Shown here piece by piece: positions 8,446 to 18,649 of a stretch of 64,000 bases of DNA; the first letter of the stretch is position 1, and each line of letters begins with the position of its first letter. This stretch comes from Candidatus Methylacidiphilum fumarolicum (lineage in GTDB: Bacteria; Verrucomicrobiota; Verrucomicrobiia; Methylacidiphilales; Methylacidiphilaceae): contig NZ_OX458932.1 in assembly GCF_949774925.1 (NCBI RefSeq), forward strand, positions 310,001-374,000, given 5' to 3'. Under the pieces are notes generated by a model that worked only from the letters and a program-made list of their open reading frames with translations, had not been told where the DNA came from and did not search any database. A program made the position numbers and the translations under genes.

Positions 8446-9573
8446 AAGCGAAAGAAACGTTGACCGGTTTTGGAAGGTGAAATCGGCAGCTATCCTCAAT
8501 ATAGCGGCAATCGAAAGGGAGAGAGCAGCAAAAGTAAGAAACCATAATTTTTCAGAAAACTTTTCTGGCTGTCCACTATGCCCATAGATGACTCGGGTGG
8601 CAACAACCAAGATTAAAAGTCCAATCCCTAGAAGAAAAAGGATATGCAGCCAGCTTAAGGAATGGAGTGGGTCTATAAGCAAGAAGCTATATGCTAGTGG
8701 AAAAGCAAGAATCGAAACTCTTGTCCAAAGAGCCATGGTGTTTTTTTGAGGCATCGCATTTGGTTCCCCCAAGAGAGGAAATACGAGGTAGCCAAGAAAA
8801 AGTGAAAATTTTAGAAAGGAAGCGATTCTAGAAAACTGAAAAGATTCTAAGAGAAAGCTTCCAATGAAACTGATCCCGACGACAAAAGCAAGGAATGCTT
8901 TCTGCCTCCACTGCTTAATGCTTCGAACCGATTGGAGGAAGTCTTCTTCTCTCTGGAATTTGAGGAATCGGACCAAAAGAAAAGAGCCAACACCCAATAT
9001 AGGTAAAAGAGGGAAACCTTCGAAAAGCAATCTTCTGCCAAATAAAATCAATGGTGGTGGAAGAACGGCACCAAAAGAAATAAGTTCGATCAATCCTCCG
9101 CTTAATCCGGATAAAATACCTAAGGCCACAAGGACAAAATTAGGGGGAGGATTATCTTTTCTTGTAACAAACCTCCTGGAAAGACAAAACACAAAAGTGA
9201 CCAAACAGATGACAAAGAGCAGATCACCAGCTATGAAGTGACCAGAACTATGGGCTATCGAAAGCATTAGAAGGAGAAAAGCCAACAGGTAAGTTTCCTT
9301 AATTGTTAGTGGCTTGGATTCGAGGAGCCTGGGGAACGCTGTTCCTAAAAATCCCAGGATAAAGGCATGAACAAACCCTTGAATCATAATTCTTGGGTGA
9401 GCGATCGATGGAGAAAGAGGATAAATGAATAGCTGGTTTAAAGGCCAGAGGCTTACGCCAAAGATGCCTAAAGCTAAGCCTAAAGGAAAAAGAATCCGAT
9501 AAGGTTCATGGCCTGCTAAGGCCAAGTAATCAGAAAATCCTATCTTTCTATTTATAGGTTCTAAAGGAATCAT
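8365..9573 (-). CDS. nnrS: NnrS family membrane protein
   Basis: This 402-aa protein has about twelve hydrophobic segments and family landmarks: EPYRILFPLGLA near the N-terminus, HAFILGFLGTAFPRLLE around residues 69-85, and a late TRVIYGHSGQ. NnrS proteins are heme- and copper-containing membrane proteins linked to nitric-oxide stress and denitrification. An exact TTGAT-N4-ATCAA palindrome lies about 70 bases upstream, which suggests control by an FNR/NNR/DNR-type regulator, as known for nnrS elsewhere. No denitrification reductase is adjacent. The gene overlaps the end of the RND pump gene on the other strand. Confidence 0.82.
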   Translation of the reverse strand: MIPLEPINRKIGFSDYLALAGHEPYRILFPLGLALGIFGVSLWPLNQLFIYPLSPSIAHPRIMIQGFVHAFILGFLGTAFPRLLESKPLTIKETYLLAFLLLMLSIAHSSGHFIAGDLLFVICLVTFVFCLSRRFVTRKDNPPPNFVLVALGILSGLSGGLIELISFGAVLPPPLILFGRRLLFEGFPLLPILGVGSFLLVRFLKFQREEDFLQSVRSIKQWRQKAFLAFVVGISFIGSFLLESFQFSRIASFLKFSLFLGYLVFPLLGEPNAMPQKNTMALWTRVSILAFPLAYSFLLIDPLHSLSWLHILFLLGIGLLILVVATRVIYGHSGQPEKFSEKLWFLTFAALSLSIAAILRIAADFTFQNRSTFLSLSSILWIGACLVWAYFVLPSVRIPDRD

Positions 9574-9960
9574 GTTTCTATTTTAAAAGGAATAGAGAAA
9601 CGGGCCCGATGCAATACATAGTAAGGAAAAAAAAGAAAAAAGATTGATCTTAATCAATTTTGAAGTTGCTGTTCAGGGATAGTTGGTCTTTAGCAATTAT
9701 CTCTACGGTGCTTCTGACAGTTACAAATGCCTGCTCAAAGCCTTTCCTTCCAGCGCTTCTTTGCAACGGTTAGAACTTACTCTAATACTTAAATCAAGAC
9801 AATTTATCTACAGCCAGCACTGCCTCTAAGCAGGTGTTGAACCGTAAGAGGCAGACAGAGGATCAATCCAACCCTCGCATCTAGCTTTCACGGTAAAAGG
9901 AACTAACCAACCGCCTTGGTCTTTCTTTAGAAGCCCATTCTTTTGGAGGTATGAATACTG
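9574..9960. other. intergenic region between nnrS and MFS gene
   Basis: This 387-base region lies behind the MFS gene's stop and in front of nnrS, both on the minus strand. It holds the FNR-type box at 9644-9657. The rest (about 9700-9955) has no ORF or RNA motif that I recognise. Confidence 0.5.
9644..9657 (-). promoter_or_regulatory. FNR/NNR-type operator upstream of nnrS
   Basis: TTGAT CTTA ATCAA is an exact match to the FNR/NNR/DNR half-site consensus, a perfect 5+4+5 palindrome. Its centre is about 77 bases upstream of the nnrS start codon. Members of the FNR/CRP family are known to regulate nnrS in denitrifiers. The regulator itself is not in this window, so the binding protein is inferred. 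Confidence 0.6.
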
Positions 9961-11262
9961 TCATGATGGGGGTTGGGTCTTTTCATGCTGCTTTTGTGGG
10001 AGGAATGAAACAAGAATAAAACTACCTATGAAGTAAAACAGGGGGAGAAGCATCGGGGTTTTAAAGGAGTTTGTGGCAATAAAAAGATAGCTAAAAGACA
10101 AGGGGCCAATACCAGTTGCAATCCGGCAAATCAGACCCCAAAGACCAAAATGCTTGCCGATTTTGTCTTCCTCAGACAAAAGACTCATAACGGCTCGGGC
10201 AAGGGAAAGAAGAGAACCGTTTCCAATACCAATGAGAAAGGAAGCGACGTAGAAGGAGGTTTTTGTTTCAGCAAAAACAAGGCTGCTAACACAACCGATC
10301 CAAAGCAAAAGATCTAGTTGAAGGGATTTTCGGGATCCTAATTTGTCTTGGAAAAACCCAAAAATAAAAGAACCAAGAGTCCCACCTGCTTGAATCAACA
10401 GGAAGATGCCTACCTGTTGGGCTCCCGTAATGCCGTATTCCATCTGCGCATAGACCGCTAGTATAATCATGAGGATAGTGGCTGCAGAAAAGAAAAGGAA
10501 AGAAGCAGCAAAATAAAGAAGCAGGGGTTTATTATGCGCAATGAGAAGAGCCGTTTCTTTAAGGTCAGTGAGGATTTTTAGAAGCGCTTGAGCAAAACTT
10601 TTGGTATGAGTGGATTTTTTTTGAAGTTCCAGATTAAAGAAAAGTGGAAAACCGCACATCATATAGATAGCTGCAACGATAGGGAAACAGAGTCGAAGAA
10701 GTTCAGTATTCGACACCGTAAAGCCTGGAGATAAAAGAGGATAAACAAGTAATAAGCTAAAAATGCCGCCTATGTTCCCAAAAGCTCTTGTCCAGCCTGA
10801 AAATCTACCGACAGAAGGGGGGGGAATCAGTTCGGGTAGAAAACTTGAAAAAATATTTTCGGTAAAAGAAAAGGAAATATTCGCTAAGGAATAACACAAG
10901 AGGCTTTTCCAGACATCTCCTTCGTGAGTCGTTCCTAAAAGAGCTGTTGCAAGGATACAGATTACAAAAAAGAACCCAAGAAGAAATTTTCTTTTAGCGA
11001 TGCAATCGGATAAGGCGCCGATAAAAGGGAGAAAGATCGCTACAAAAATTTGAGTGAAAAATGCCGCCATTCCCAACAGAAACGTCCCATCAGTTCTCCG
11101 GGCACAGATGATTTGGACGAAATAAAGACTGAAAACCAGATCCACAAGAACGATGCTAAAAGAGACATTTCCTAGATCAAATATGCCCCAAGACAATTTT
11201 TCTCTAAGCCCAACAGTTGTAGTTGGCTTTAAGATGATCTCTTTGGTATGGGCTTCATTCAT
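9961..11262 (-). CDS. UMF1-type MFS transporter (paralogue 1)
   Basis: This 433-aa protein has twelve predicted membrane segments and the N-terminal signature SWGIFDLGNVSFSIVLVDLVF typical of UMF1 (Atg22-like) MFS proteins, plus an MFS loop GALSDCIAKRK. The substrate is unknown; in bacteria such proteins are only tentatively linked to efflux or amino-acid movement. It is clearly homologous along its length to the gene at 11377-12690, which lies 114 bases upstream on the same strand, so the pair looks like a tandem duplication. Confidence 0.78.
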   Translation of the reverse strand: MNEAHTKEIILKPTTTVGLREKLSWGIFDLGNVSFSIVLVDLVFSLYFVQIICARRTDGTFLLGMAAFFTQIFVAIFLPFIGALSDCIAKRKFLLGFFFVICILATALLGTTHEGDVWKSLLCYSLANISFSFTENIFSSFLPELIPPPSVGRFSGWTRAFGNIGGIFSLLLVYPLLSPGFTVSNTELLRLCFPIVAAIYMMCGFPLFFNLELQKKSTHTKSFAQALLKILTDLKETALLIAHNKPLLLYFAASFLFFSAATILMIILAVYAQMEYGITGAQQVGIFLLIQAGGTLGSFIFGFFQDKLGSRKSLQLDLLLWIGCVSSLVFAETKTSFYVASFLIGIGNGSLLSLARAVMSLLSEEDKIGKHFGLWGLICRIATGIGPLSFSYLFIATNSFKTPMLLPLFYFIGSFILVSFLPQKQHEKTQPPS

Positions 11263-11376
11263 GGGATCTTTTTGCTAGAGGAGATGAGTGACAACAACCT
11301 AGACATACACGTAAAGGCAAAGCCATCCGATTGCCATTGAGACTCCAAGCTTTAAATAAAAAAAACATTCCTATTC

Positions 11377-12690
11377 TCAAGAACCATGAGCAGGCAGTTT
11401 GCTTTCAATTTTTGTGGGTTTTTGGTTAGGGAGAAATATCAGGCCAAAGAGCCCCAACCCAAAAAAGATGAGAGGAGCAAAAAGTGGTGTCTGGAACGAT
11501 TTGTTGATTTCAAAAAGTAACCCGAAAACCAAAGGACCAATGCCTGAAGCCAATCGGCCTACAAGCCCCCAAAGTCCGAAGTATTCCCCCACCTGTTCGG
11601 GAGGGGATATCAAGCCCATCAGAGCCCTGCTAACCGAATAAAGGGAGCCGTTTGCCATTCCAATAAGAAAAGTGATTAAAAAGAAAAGCCATTTTTGATC
11701 TAAAAAGAGGGTCAAGGCCACACATACAAACCAAAGGCTGACATTAAGCTGAAGCGTTCTTTTGGGACCAAATGTATCTTCTAAAAATCCGAAAATAAAG
11801 GCACCAATAGCACTACCTATTTGAAGAGATAAGAAAAGCCAGATTTGTTCAGCACCACTGACTCCAAGCTGCATTTGAGAATAGACAGCAATGACCACCA
11901 TGATGACTGTGGCGCCACTGCTATAGAGAAAAAAAGCAAGGAAAAAAAGGAGCACGTATTTCTGTTTGAGTAAAGAAGGGATCATTTGAGCTGTCCGGCT
12001 ATAAAAGTTTTTTAAGGCGATGGAAAAGTTTGCTTGGGAGCCTGGTGTTCTTTGGTGCGTGTTAAGAAAAAAAGGAAGGCCTGCAAGCGCATAGATGAGA
12101 GCAACCAAAGGAAAACATAATCGGATACGATCAACATTGGATTGGATGAACCCACCAGAGAGCAACGGATAGATTGTCATAAGACTAATGAAGGCTCCTA
12201 GATTACCTGCAGCCCTACTCCAACCGGATATTCTCCCGAGCATTGACTCCGGAGCAATTTCTGGGAGAAAACTGGCAACTAGGCTTTCTGAAAAAGAAAA
12301 ACTGATATGCGCAATCGCATAAGTGATTAATCCTTTCCATACATCCCCTTCAACAGTTGTTCCTAAATACGCCGTAGTCAGTGTGCAAAGGATAAAGGAA
12401 ACAAGAACGATCTCCTTTCTTTTTCCTGTCACATCCGAAAAGGTCCCCACAAGAGGCAAAAGCAAACCAACGAGGAGTTGATTAAGGAAAGTTGTAAAGG
12501 TGATCAGAAAGGTTGCGTCCGTTCGGTGGGCGCAAATGATCCGTATGAAATAAAGGCTGAACACCAGGTCTACAACAACGGTGCTAAAAGCGGAGTTAGA
12601 AAAATCAAAAGCACACCAAGAAATTCTTTCCAAAAGTCCCGCTTCTTCTGGAACCTGTCGACTGTTCCCCTTTTTTTTAAATGCAATCAT
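11377..12690 (-). CDS. UMF1-type MFS transporter (paralogue 2)
   Basis: This 437-aa protein shows twelve membrane segments, the UMF1 signature SWCAFDFSNSAFSTVVVDLVF near the N-terminus and the MFS loop GTFSDVTGKRK. Segments such as EGDVWK, FSFSE, GRxSGW and FGLWGL are shared with the downstream paralogue, so both arose by duplication. The unusual N-terminal WCAFDF also matches the family. The substrate cannot be deduced and no neighbour gives a pathway clue. Confidence 0.78.
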   Translation of the reverse strand: MIAFKKKGNSRQVPEEAGLLERISWCAFDFSNSAFSTVVVDLVFSLYFIRIICAHRTDATFLITFTTFLNQLLVGLLLPLVGTFSDVTGKRKEIVLVSFILCTLTTAYLGTTVEGDVWKGLITYAIAHISFSFSESLVASFLPEIAPESMLGRISGWSRAAGNLGAFISLMTIYPLLSGGFIQSNVDRIRLCFPLVALIYALAGLPFFLNTHQRTPGSQANFSIALKNFYSRTAQMIPSLLKQKYVLLFFLAFFLYSSGATVIMVVIAVYSQMQLGVSGAEQIWLFLSLQIGSAIGAFIFGFLEDTFGPKRTLQLNVSLWFVCVALTLFLDQKWLFFLITFLIGMANGSLYSVSRALMGLISPPEQVGEYFGLWGLVGRLASGIGPLVFGLLFEINKSFQTPLFAPLIFFGLGLFGLIFLPNQKPTKIESKLPAHGS

Positions 12691-13250
12691 CTTTTGCTAT
12701 AGTGAATTTGTCTCTTTGAAGAAAGCAATAGGTTTTTCTAGCCGCCTCTTACCCTCTCTCTGGTTTTTTTTCCCAGAAAGGCATCTGCAGTACTTCTAGA
12801 GTGGTGCTTAACACCTGCAACCTGGCTAGATAACTTGGGCCTGTTTCCAAGCCATCACTATCCCAGCAATCTTAGGCTTCTTGCGGACTGACTGTAGCGT
12901 CACCTCCAATGCCAATAATACTATATAACCACTTTGAGCGTGCAGTCGAATTTGTCTTCTTTAGCAGCTTTATAAAACTTGTGCTTCCTAGGCCAAGGTT
13001 GGTTTTTCCTCTGGTTCCAAGGCGTCTGTGCCGGGACTGAATCCAAACTCTCATAGCCTTTCCCAACATCCTCTTTGGAGTGAAGGAATCCCAGGCAATT
13101 CCATTAAGAGAGAGGATAGGTGCTCCTTCCATTTCTGAAATTCTAGCTTTAAGCCTAATACATTCAATTCAAAAAACTAGATGGAATCAGTGGAGGCATT
13201 TGCATCCTATAGAAAGAGATGGGTATACCAGCGCTAAAAGTTTGGAAACT
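12691..13250. other. intergenic region, no gene recognised
   Basis: About 560 bases separate the MFS pair from the TPR gene. Small open frames occur on both strands, for example an 86-codon minus-strand frame at 12872-13132. None has a recognisable domain or ribosome site, and they overlap one another. I see no RNA gene. Decayed coding DNA is possible. Confidence 0.4.
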
Positions 13251-15179
13251 CTATTCAAGAAATTTTTCCAAGCTTGGATCCTTGGGGATACCAAGACTAA
13301 GGGCATCCTGATAATGCCTTTTGGCAAGCTCCTTAGCTGGAGGTCGTTGGGTGGCATAGATGACAGCAAGGTTAAAATGAGCATCCCCATAGTTAGGATC
13401 CAATTCAAGCGCTTTTCTTAGCTCTTTTTCTGCTGCTTCCTGCCATCCTTTCTTTGAACAGGCTATTCCAAGATAATTCCTGGTTTTGGGATCGTTAGGG
13501 TTGATAACTATTGCTCGAGTCAGTTCGGTGACAGCATTATCAAAAAGCCCTTCCTGGTAATATACAATTCCTAAGATTGAATGAGAAAAGGCGTCGTTGG
13601 GGTTAAGTTTTAGAGCCTGTGCTAAGGCGTTTTCGGCTTCTTTGAGTTGTCCTTGCTGATAATAAATTACCCCTAAATTAGCCCAAGCAGTTACACTGTT
13701 AGGGAATTTCTCCAGGATTTGATGATACTTTTCTGCTGCCTCTTGATAATGTTGCTCAGAAAAAAGAGTGGAAGCTTCGTCAACAAGCTTTTGAATGTCT
13801 GCAGGCAGAGAAGCTTGTAGCTCATTGCTTCCAGCTGAATGGGGTGGATCGGTTTGTGGTTTTGGATCAGACTGAATCGCACTCCCCTCATGGGGAGCCT
13901 GATAGGCGACCTGTTGAGTTGCTGGAGGAACAATTGTAGCTGTGTTCTGAACATGATCGCTTGAGGACCCGTCTGGAGATTCAGTCTTAGGCATAGCGTT
14001 TGACTGGGCGGTGGGAAGGGACTCCTCTGGAGGTTTGGTGAGCTGGGCTTCAAAAGTAGATTGTTGGATTTCACTTAGATTTGGATTTATAGGCGCTTTG
14101 AGTAAAGCTTGTTCTTCTGGAGAAAGGGTGACCACTGGGGAAGACAAAAATTCAAGCTGTTTTTGTAGAAATTTTGAATCGATTTTGAGATTCTGTAGTT
14201 CTTCCACAACAAGTCTTTTAGCCGAATCTCTTCGAGCTTGTTCCTGAAGCTGTCTGTTGATAATCCCTCTTAAAATTTCGTTTTCTTTTCTTAAAGACTC
14301 GGTATTGGGAGCGTTTGCTAAGTCCCGGGCTGATTCAGCAAGTTTCTGTTGGGCAATCTCTAACTGTGCCTTTAGGGTGCTTGCTGTGTTTCTGAAAACT
14401 TCGTTTTCTCTTTCCAAAATAGAAAGTTGTTCCTGTACTCCCTTCAGCTGATCTCGAAGGGCGGCAATCCCCGCCTCGCTATTGCCCGCCTGCAGCGTTC
14501 TTATTTTGGCTTCAGCTTGAGCTAGTTTCGCTTTCAAGGAATTGTTTTCCTGGAGAACGGCAGTGATTTTGCTTTCGATGTTGGTTGATTTAAACATCGC
14601 CAGCTCTTTTTGTGTAGCTGCAAGCCTATTCCTGAGCATATTAGCTTCGGAAACCGCTTCCTCAAGCTTCATTTTTGTCTGGGATAATTCAGCTTCTAAT
14701 TGACTAATGCGGTATTTGAGTTTGGGAACCTCTTCATCGGACTTTGAACTTTTGTCGTGTTTAGAAAGAAGACTTTTAATGACATCGTTATTTGATTCCA
14801 AAGAGGGTGGCTCGGTTCTGGAAGCATTGAGAGCAGTTAAAACATTTTTTTGAACTTCATCAGGCGTTTTCCCTAGTTTCTGGCCAAGAAGACTCAGTTT
14901 GTCTTTAACAAAATTAATACGGAAATTCAGAATCCCAGGTTCCCATTCTGGAAAATTTTTTTTCAACAATTCTAGCCGCTTACAACATTCGGTATACCTT
15001 TGGAAGGCTCCGGCTATCTCTCCTTTTTTTTCCATCTGCTCCGCTTCTTGTAAGGCAAGATAGATGTTCAAAAACTCATCTTGGGGAGGAACAACAGCTA
15101 AGCTTCTTGGGCTGAAGATATAGGATGATAGCAGTAAAAATAGCCAAAGAACCAGTCTGTCAAGCCGCATGGTTGCCAA
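13251..15179 (-). CDS. secreted coiled-coil and TPR-repeat protein
   Basis: This 642-aa protein has an N-terminal signal segment (about residues 8-28), a helical region resembling a tetratricopeptide start, a long coiled coil (about 150-345), a Pro/Ser/Gln-rich linker (370-460) and about four TPR units (about 465-640, with motifs such as WANLGVIYYQQGQLKEAE). TPR arrays bind proteins and coiled coils oligomerise, so a scaffold role in the periplasm or envelope is likely. The start could be Met4 (position 15170) instead of Met1. It is transcribed alone, divergently from trpC. Confidence 0.75.
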   Translation of the reverse strand: MATMRLDRLVLWLFLLLSSYIFSPRSLAVVPPQDEFLNIYLALQEAEQMEKKGEIAGAFQRYTECCKRLELLKKNFPEWEPGILNFRINFVKDKLSLLGQKLGKTPDEVQKNVLTALNASRTEPPSLESNNDVIKSLLSKHDKSSKSDEEVPKLKYRISQLEAELSQTKMKLEEAVSEANMLRNRLAATQKELAMFKSTNIESKITAVLQENNSLKAKLAQAEAKIRTLQAGNSEAGIAALRDQLKGVQEQLSILERENEVFRNTASTLKAQLEIAQQKLAESARDLANAPNTESLRKENEILRGIINRQLQEQARRDSAKRLVVEELQNLKIDSKFLQKQLEFLSSPVVTLSPEEQALLKAPINPNLSEIQQSTFEAQLTKPPEESLPTAQSNAMPKTESPDGSSSDHVQNTATIVPPATQQVAYQAPHEGSAIQSDPKPQTDPPHSAGSNELQASLPADIQKLVDEASTLFSEQHYQEAAEKYHQILEKFPNSVTAWANLGVIYYQQGQLKEAENALAQALKLNPNDAFSHSILGIVYYQEGLFDNAVTELTRAIVINPNDPKTRNYLGIACSKKGWQEAAEKELRKALELDPNYGDAHFNLAVIYATQRPPAKELAKRHYQDALSLGIPKDPSLEKFLE

Positions 15180-15363
15180 TTTATTTTCGCTTTTCGTTTA
15201 AAAGTCAATACGTTTTGATTGGAATTCAGGTCATAAGGTTTTACTCTATAAAAAGTAAAAATGTTTAAAAAAATATCGTTTTTCTTTGGATTAATACATT
15301 TTTTTTACATAATAAGGCCTTAAAACATGGATAGTTTTGTTAAAACTAGCGAAAAGAGTTTTT

Positions 15364-16191
15364 ATGGATTATCCAAGGAATAGGTTAGAAACGATTATTG
15401 CTTCTAAAAAAGAAGAAATAAAGAAGCTATTGCCTTTGCAGGCGAAGATGGAAAAAGAGCTAGCCAATCGGCCTTTCTCCAAACCCACTTTTTCCTCCGC
15501 TTTGGTCCATAGGAAAAGGTTAGGATTGATCGCTGAATTTAAAAGGGCTTCCCCATCAGCAGGACCAATCGCTCCAACCAAAGATCCTGTGACGCAAGCC
15601 ATAAAGTATCGTAAAGGCGGGGCCGACTGTCTAAGCGTGCTTACTGATTCAAAATTTTTTAATGGCTCTTTGGAAGATTTTAAGAAGATTAGACAAAAGG
15701 TGACTCTTCCAATGCTGCGTAAAGATTTTATCATTCATGAAGTGCAGGTTCTAGAGAGCCTACTTATCGGGGCTGATGCATTGCTGCTGATCGTTGCTGC
15801 CCTACCGTGGAAGCATTTTTTAAGACTCTATAGCTTTTGCCGGAAGCTTGGAATGGAAGTTTTGGTAGAAGTACATGACGAAGAGGAGATAGATAAAGCT
15901 CTTGAAGCCGGAGCAGAGATTATTGGAATTAATAATAGAGATTTAAGAACATTCTCTGTGGATTTGAGGACTACCAGAAGATTGCTTCCCAGGATTCCAG
16001 AAAATAAAATTGTAGTTAGCGAAAGTGGGATAGAAACCAGTGATGATCTTTCTGACTTAAGGATAAGGGGAGTCGATGCGGTGCTGATTGGAGAATTTCT
16101 CATGCGACAAGAAAATCCTGAGACTGTCATTCCAGAATTTTTTGCTCCTTCTTCTTTCCCAAAAGGCACAAGGAAAAGCACGTTTTTTTAG
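15364..16191 (+). CDS. trpC: indole-3-glycerol-phosphate synthase
   Basis: TrpC closes the ring of CdRP to indole-3-glycerol phosphate in tryptophan synthesis. The 275-aa protein shows the TIM-barrel landmarks LIAEFKRASPS, LRKDFI, LVEVHDEEE, GINNRDL and VVSESGI in order. I chose ATG 15364; an upstream in-frame TTG (15337) would add nine residues that the family does not have. An overlapping 18-codon frame at 15327 has no Trp codons and is not an attenuation leader. It is the first gene of trpC-trpF-trpB. Confidence 0.93.
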   Translation: MDYPRNRLETIIASKKEEIKKLLPLQAKMEKELANRPFSKPTFSSALVHRKRLGLIAEFKRASPSAGPIAPTKDPVTQAIKYRKGGADCLSVLTDSKFFNGSLEDFKKIRQKVTLPMLRKDFIIHEVQVLESLLIGADALLLIVAALPWKHFLRLYSFCRKLGMEVLVEVHDEEEIDKALEAGAEIIGINNRDLRTFSVDLRTTRRLLPRIPENKIVVSESGIETSDDLSDLRIRGVDAVLIGEFLMRQENPETVIPEFFAPSSFPKGTRKSTFF

Positions 16192-16210
16192 GTCCGGCAA
16201 CTGGGCATCT

Positions 16211-16864
16211 ATGAGCTTGAGTTTCTTTGGGGATTCTTCGAAAGTCTGGATTAAAATATGCGGTATAACTTCTCTAGAAGATGCGCTTATGGCGGTGGAG
16301 TTTGGCGCAGATGCTCTAGGTTTTGTCTTTTATCCCAAAAGCCCTAGATATCTAACAGTTGCCTCAGCTGCCAAAGTGATGCTTCGGCTTCCCCCTAGGA
16401 TTGTGAAAGTGGCTGTCGTTGTTAATCCAAGCCAAGAACAAATAGAAGCCCTTGAAAAAGAACTGCCCATCGATCTTTGGCAGCTGCATGGAGAGGAAGA
16501 CAGCAAGGCGGATTGCTGGCAATGTAGAAACATCATTAAGGCTCTAAGACCTCCCTTCGAAAGGAAAATGGATCTATGGGAGGAAATCGTTCATGCTTTT
16601 CTTTTGGATTCCAAATCTGAACAATGGGGTGGGTCCGGTATCCCTTTTGACTGGAAAGAGGCTGCAGCACTACAACGGCATTCTCAAAAACCTTTTATAC
16701 TTGCCGGAGGCCTGAATCCGGAGAATATTCAAAAAGCACTCTTAGAAGTCAAGCCTTTTGGAGTGGATGTTTCCAGTGGAGTGGAAAGCTATCCAGGGAA
16801 AAAAGACAAAAAGAAACTGTCAGAATTTATAGAAATATGCAAAAAAGAGAGACTTTTTCATTAA
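16211..16864 (+). CDS. trpF: phosphoribosylanthranilate isomerase
   Basis: TrpF converts PRA to CdRP. The 217-aa protein begins the family fold at KICGIT and has [28 protein letters not shown] and VDVSSGVE. The frame is open further upstream, but ATG 16211 starts 19 bases after trpC and gives the normal length. The gene overlaps trpB by 28 bases, so translation is probably coupled. Confidence 0.93.
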   Translation: MSLSFFGDSSKVWIKICGITSLEDALMAVEFGADALGFVFYPKSPRYLTVASAAKVMLRLPPRIVKVAVVVNPSQEQIEALEKELPIDLWQLHGEEDSKADCWQCRNIIKALRPPFERKMDLWEEIVHAFLLDSKSEQWGGSGIPFDWKEAAALQRHSQKPFILAGGLNPENIQKALLEVKPFGVDVSSGVESYPGKKDKKKLSEFIEICKKERLFH

Positions 16865-18057
16865 AGCTTCCAGATTCTTTGGGCTATTTTGGTCCGTATG
16901 GCGGACGCTTTGCTCCGGAATCCTTGATGGAAGCCTTGCTCGAGCTTGAAGACGCTTATAAAAAGGCCCAAACAGATCCTCATTTCAAGGAAGAACTCGA
17001 TGAGCTTTTAAAAAATTATGCCGGTAGACCCACTCCCTTATATTATGCCAAAAGGCTTTCTTCGATGCTTGGGGATAAAAAAGTCTACCTCAAAAGAGAA
17101 GATCTGCTGCATACTGGAGCTCATAAAATCAACAATACACTAGGGCAGGTCCTTCTAGCTAAACGGATGGGGAAGAAACGGATTGTGGCAGAGACAGGAG
17201 CTGGTCAACATGGTGTAGCTACAGCCACTGCTTGTGCACTCTTTGGGATGGAATGCCGTATTTACATGGGTGAGGTGGATATGGAAAGGCAAGCTCTGAA
17301 TGTTACCCGCATGCAAATGCTTGGAGCAGAAGTCTATCCTGTTAGAGTTGGGCAAAAGACTTTGAAAGAAGCTATTAATGAAGGGATGAGGGATTGGGTG
17401 ATCAATTTGCGTACTACCCATTATGTCCTTGGATCGGCTTTGGGGCCGCATCCTTTTCCAATGATCGTAAGGGATTTCCAAAAAGTGATTGGGGAAGAGT
17501 GTCGGGCGCAGTTTTTTAAGCAAGAGGGGAGGCTTCCAGATGTGGCCATTGCCTGTGTGGGAGGAGGGAGTAATGCCATAGGCTTTTTTTATGGTTTTTT
17601 GTCTGATCCGCAGGTTCGGCTTATTGGGGTAGAAGCGGGAGGCAATGGAGAAGCCCTAGGCGAGCATGCTGCCCGTTTTGCTTCTGGAAAACTAGGCATA
17701 TTCCATGGGACAAAAACTTTTGTGCTACAAGATGAAAATGGGCAGATCGCCTCCACGCATTCAGTGTCCGCCGGGCTGGATTATCCAGCAGTGGGTCCAG
17801 AGCATGCTTTTTTAAGAGATCATTTGAGAGTTGAATACACGAAGGTTTCGGATGCAGAGGCTTTGGAGGGTTTTTTCTTGTTGTCTCAGACCGAAGGAAT
17901 ATTGCCAGCACTGGAAAGTGCGCATGCGGTAGCCTACTGCTTGAAACTCTGCCGTGAGCTTCCCAAAGGAGCCATCGTGGCCGTTAATCTTTCTGGAAGA
18001 GGAGATAAAGACGTCAATCAAATCGCAGCCCTCCAAAATAAAGGCCAAAAAGGCTGA
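16837..18057 (+). CDS. trpB: tryptophan synthase beta subunit
   Basis: TrpB joins indole and serine to tryptophan with PLP. The 406-aa protein has [11 protein letters not shown], the PLP-lysine context [23 protein letters not shown] and the glycine-rich [10 protein letters not shown]. It is of the standard TrpB1 type. The start lies inside trpF. The usual partner trpA does not follow; a decayed mobile element lies about 130 bases downstream, so trpA must be elsewhere if present. Confidence 0.95.
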   Translation: MQKRETFSLKLPDSLGYFGPYGGRFAPESLMEALLELEDAYKKAQTDPHFKEELDELLKNYAGRPTPLYYAKRLSSMLGDKKVYLKREDLLHTGAHKINNTLGQVLLAKRMGKKRIVAETGAGQHGVATATACALFGMECRIYMGEVDMERQALNVTRMQMLGAEVYPVRVGQKTLKEAINEGMRDWVINLRTTHYVLGSALGPHPFPMIVRDFQKVIGEECRAQFFKQEGRLPDVAIACVGGGSNAIGFFYGFLSDPQVRLIGVEAGGNGEALGEHAARFASGKLGIFHGTKTFVLQDENGQIASTHSVSAGLDYPAVGPEHAFLRDHLRVEYTKVSDAEALEGFFLLSQTEGILPALESAHAVAYCLKLCRELPKGAIVAVNLSGRGDKDVNQIAALQNKGQKG

Positions 18058-18187
18058 AACTAAGCATTTGGAGAAATTTCCCATCCTTCTTAGGCAACTG
18101 TGTGTTTTAACAAGCATAGAAGGCTATAGGTTCTACGGTTAAATTCCATCGAAAAGAAGCTTTTGAATACGTCTCTTTGATGAGAGT

Positions 18188-18649
18188 AAAGAATAGTGAT
18201 TATTATTGCGATGCCAATCTAGTTATGAATAGACCTGGCGAACATCTATTCGCCAAAGAAGTTTGCCATGCTGATCGGTCGGAGCGTAAGCACGCAGTAG
18301 CAAAAAGTGATGAGGCCACCGCATAAGCGCCGACACAAAAGTCTCTAGTGCCAGGCAAAAGGAAGGATCTAAGGGCTCAGTGGGAAGCTCTGGCAAGATT
18401 TTGTCTGGCCCAGGATAAAACGGTAACCGAACGGCTGGGGGATTGAAAGCAAGCAGACGAAACTACAAGAGAAAGAATTTTCTTGCGTTTAGGGGAGATA
18501 ATTAAGAGATCAGACTAATACTGTCCAGCTCCTCTGGAGAATGAAACGGTCTTGTTAATCCTGAATCATCCCGGTACAAAACCAAGGCGGAAAGAACGTA
18601 CCTGGGGCAGGCGTGAGCAAGTCCCTAGGATGTATGTTTTTAGGAACAG
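18188..18649 (+). mobile_element. deleted TnpB-element copy B (non-autonomous)
   Basis: Both ends match copy A (left end with CAATCTAGTTATGAA and CTGATCGGTCGGAGC, right end TTTTTAGGAACAG), but the ORF is absent and only about 460 bases remain. Its internal part (about 18350-18520) matches that of inverted copy C base for base over long stretches, which means the same deleted form has spread. It fills most of the 786-base gap between trpB and gmk. The remaining 190 bases before gmk are AT-rich, with no gene seen. Confidence 0.7.

Noticed and set aside
12872-13132. 86-codon minus-strand frame between the MFS and TPR genes
   Set aside because: It has no domain that I know and no ribosome site, and it overlaps other frames. 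It could be decayed coding DNA, but nothing supports a gene.
15327-15383. Possible trp leader peptide before trpC
   Set aside because: The 18-codon frame contains no Trp codons and overlaps the trpC start; there is no attenuator-like hairpin.
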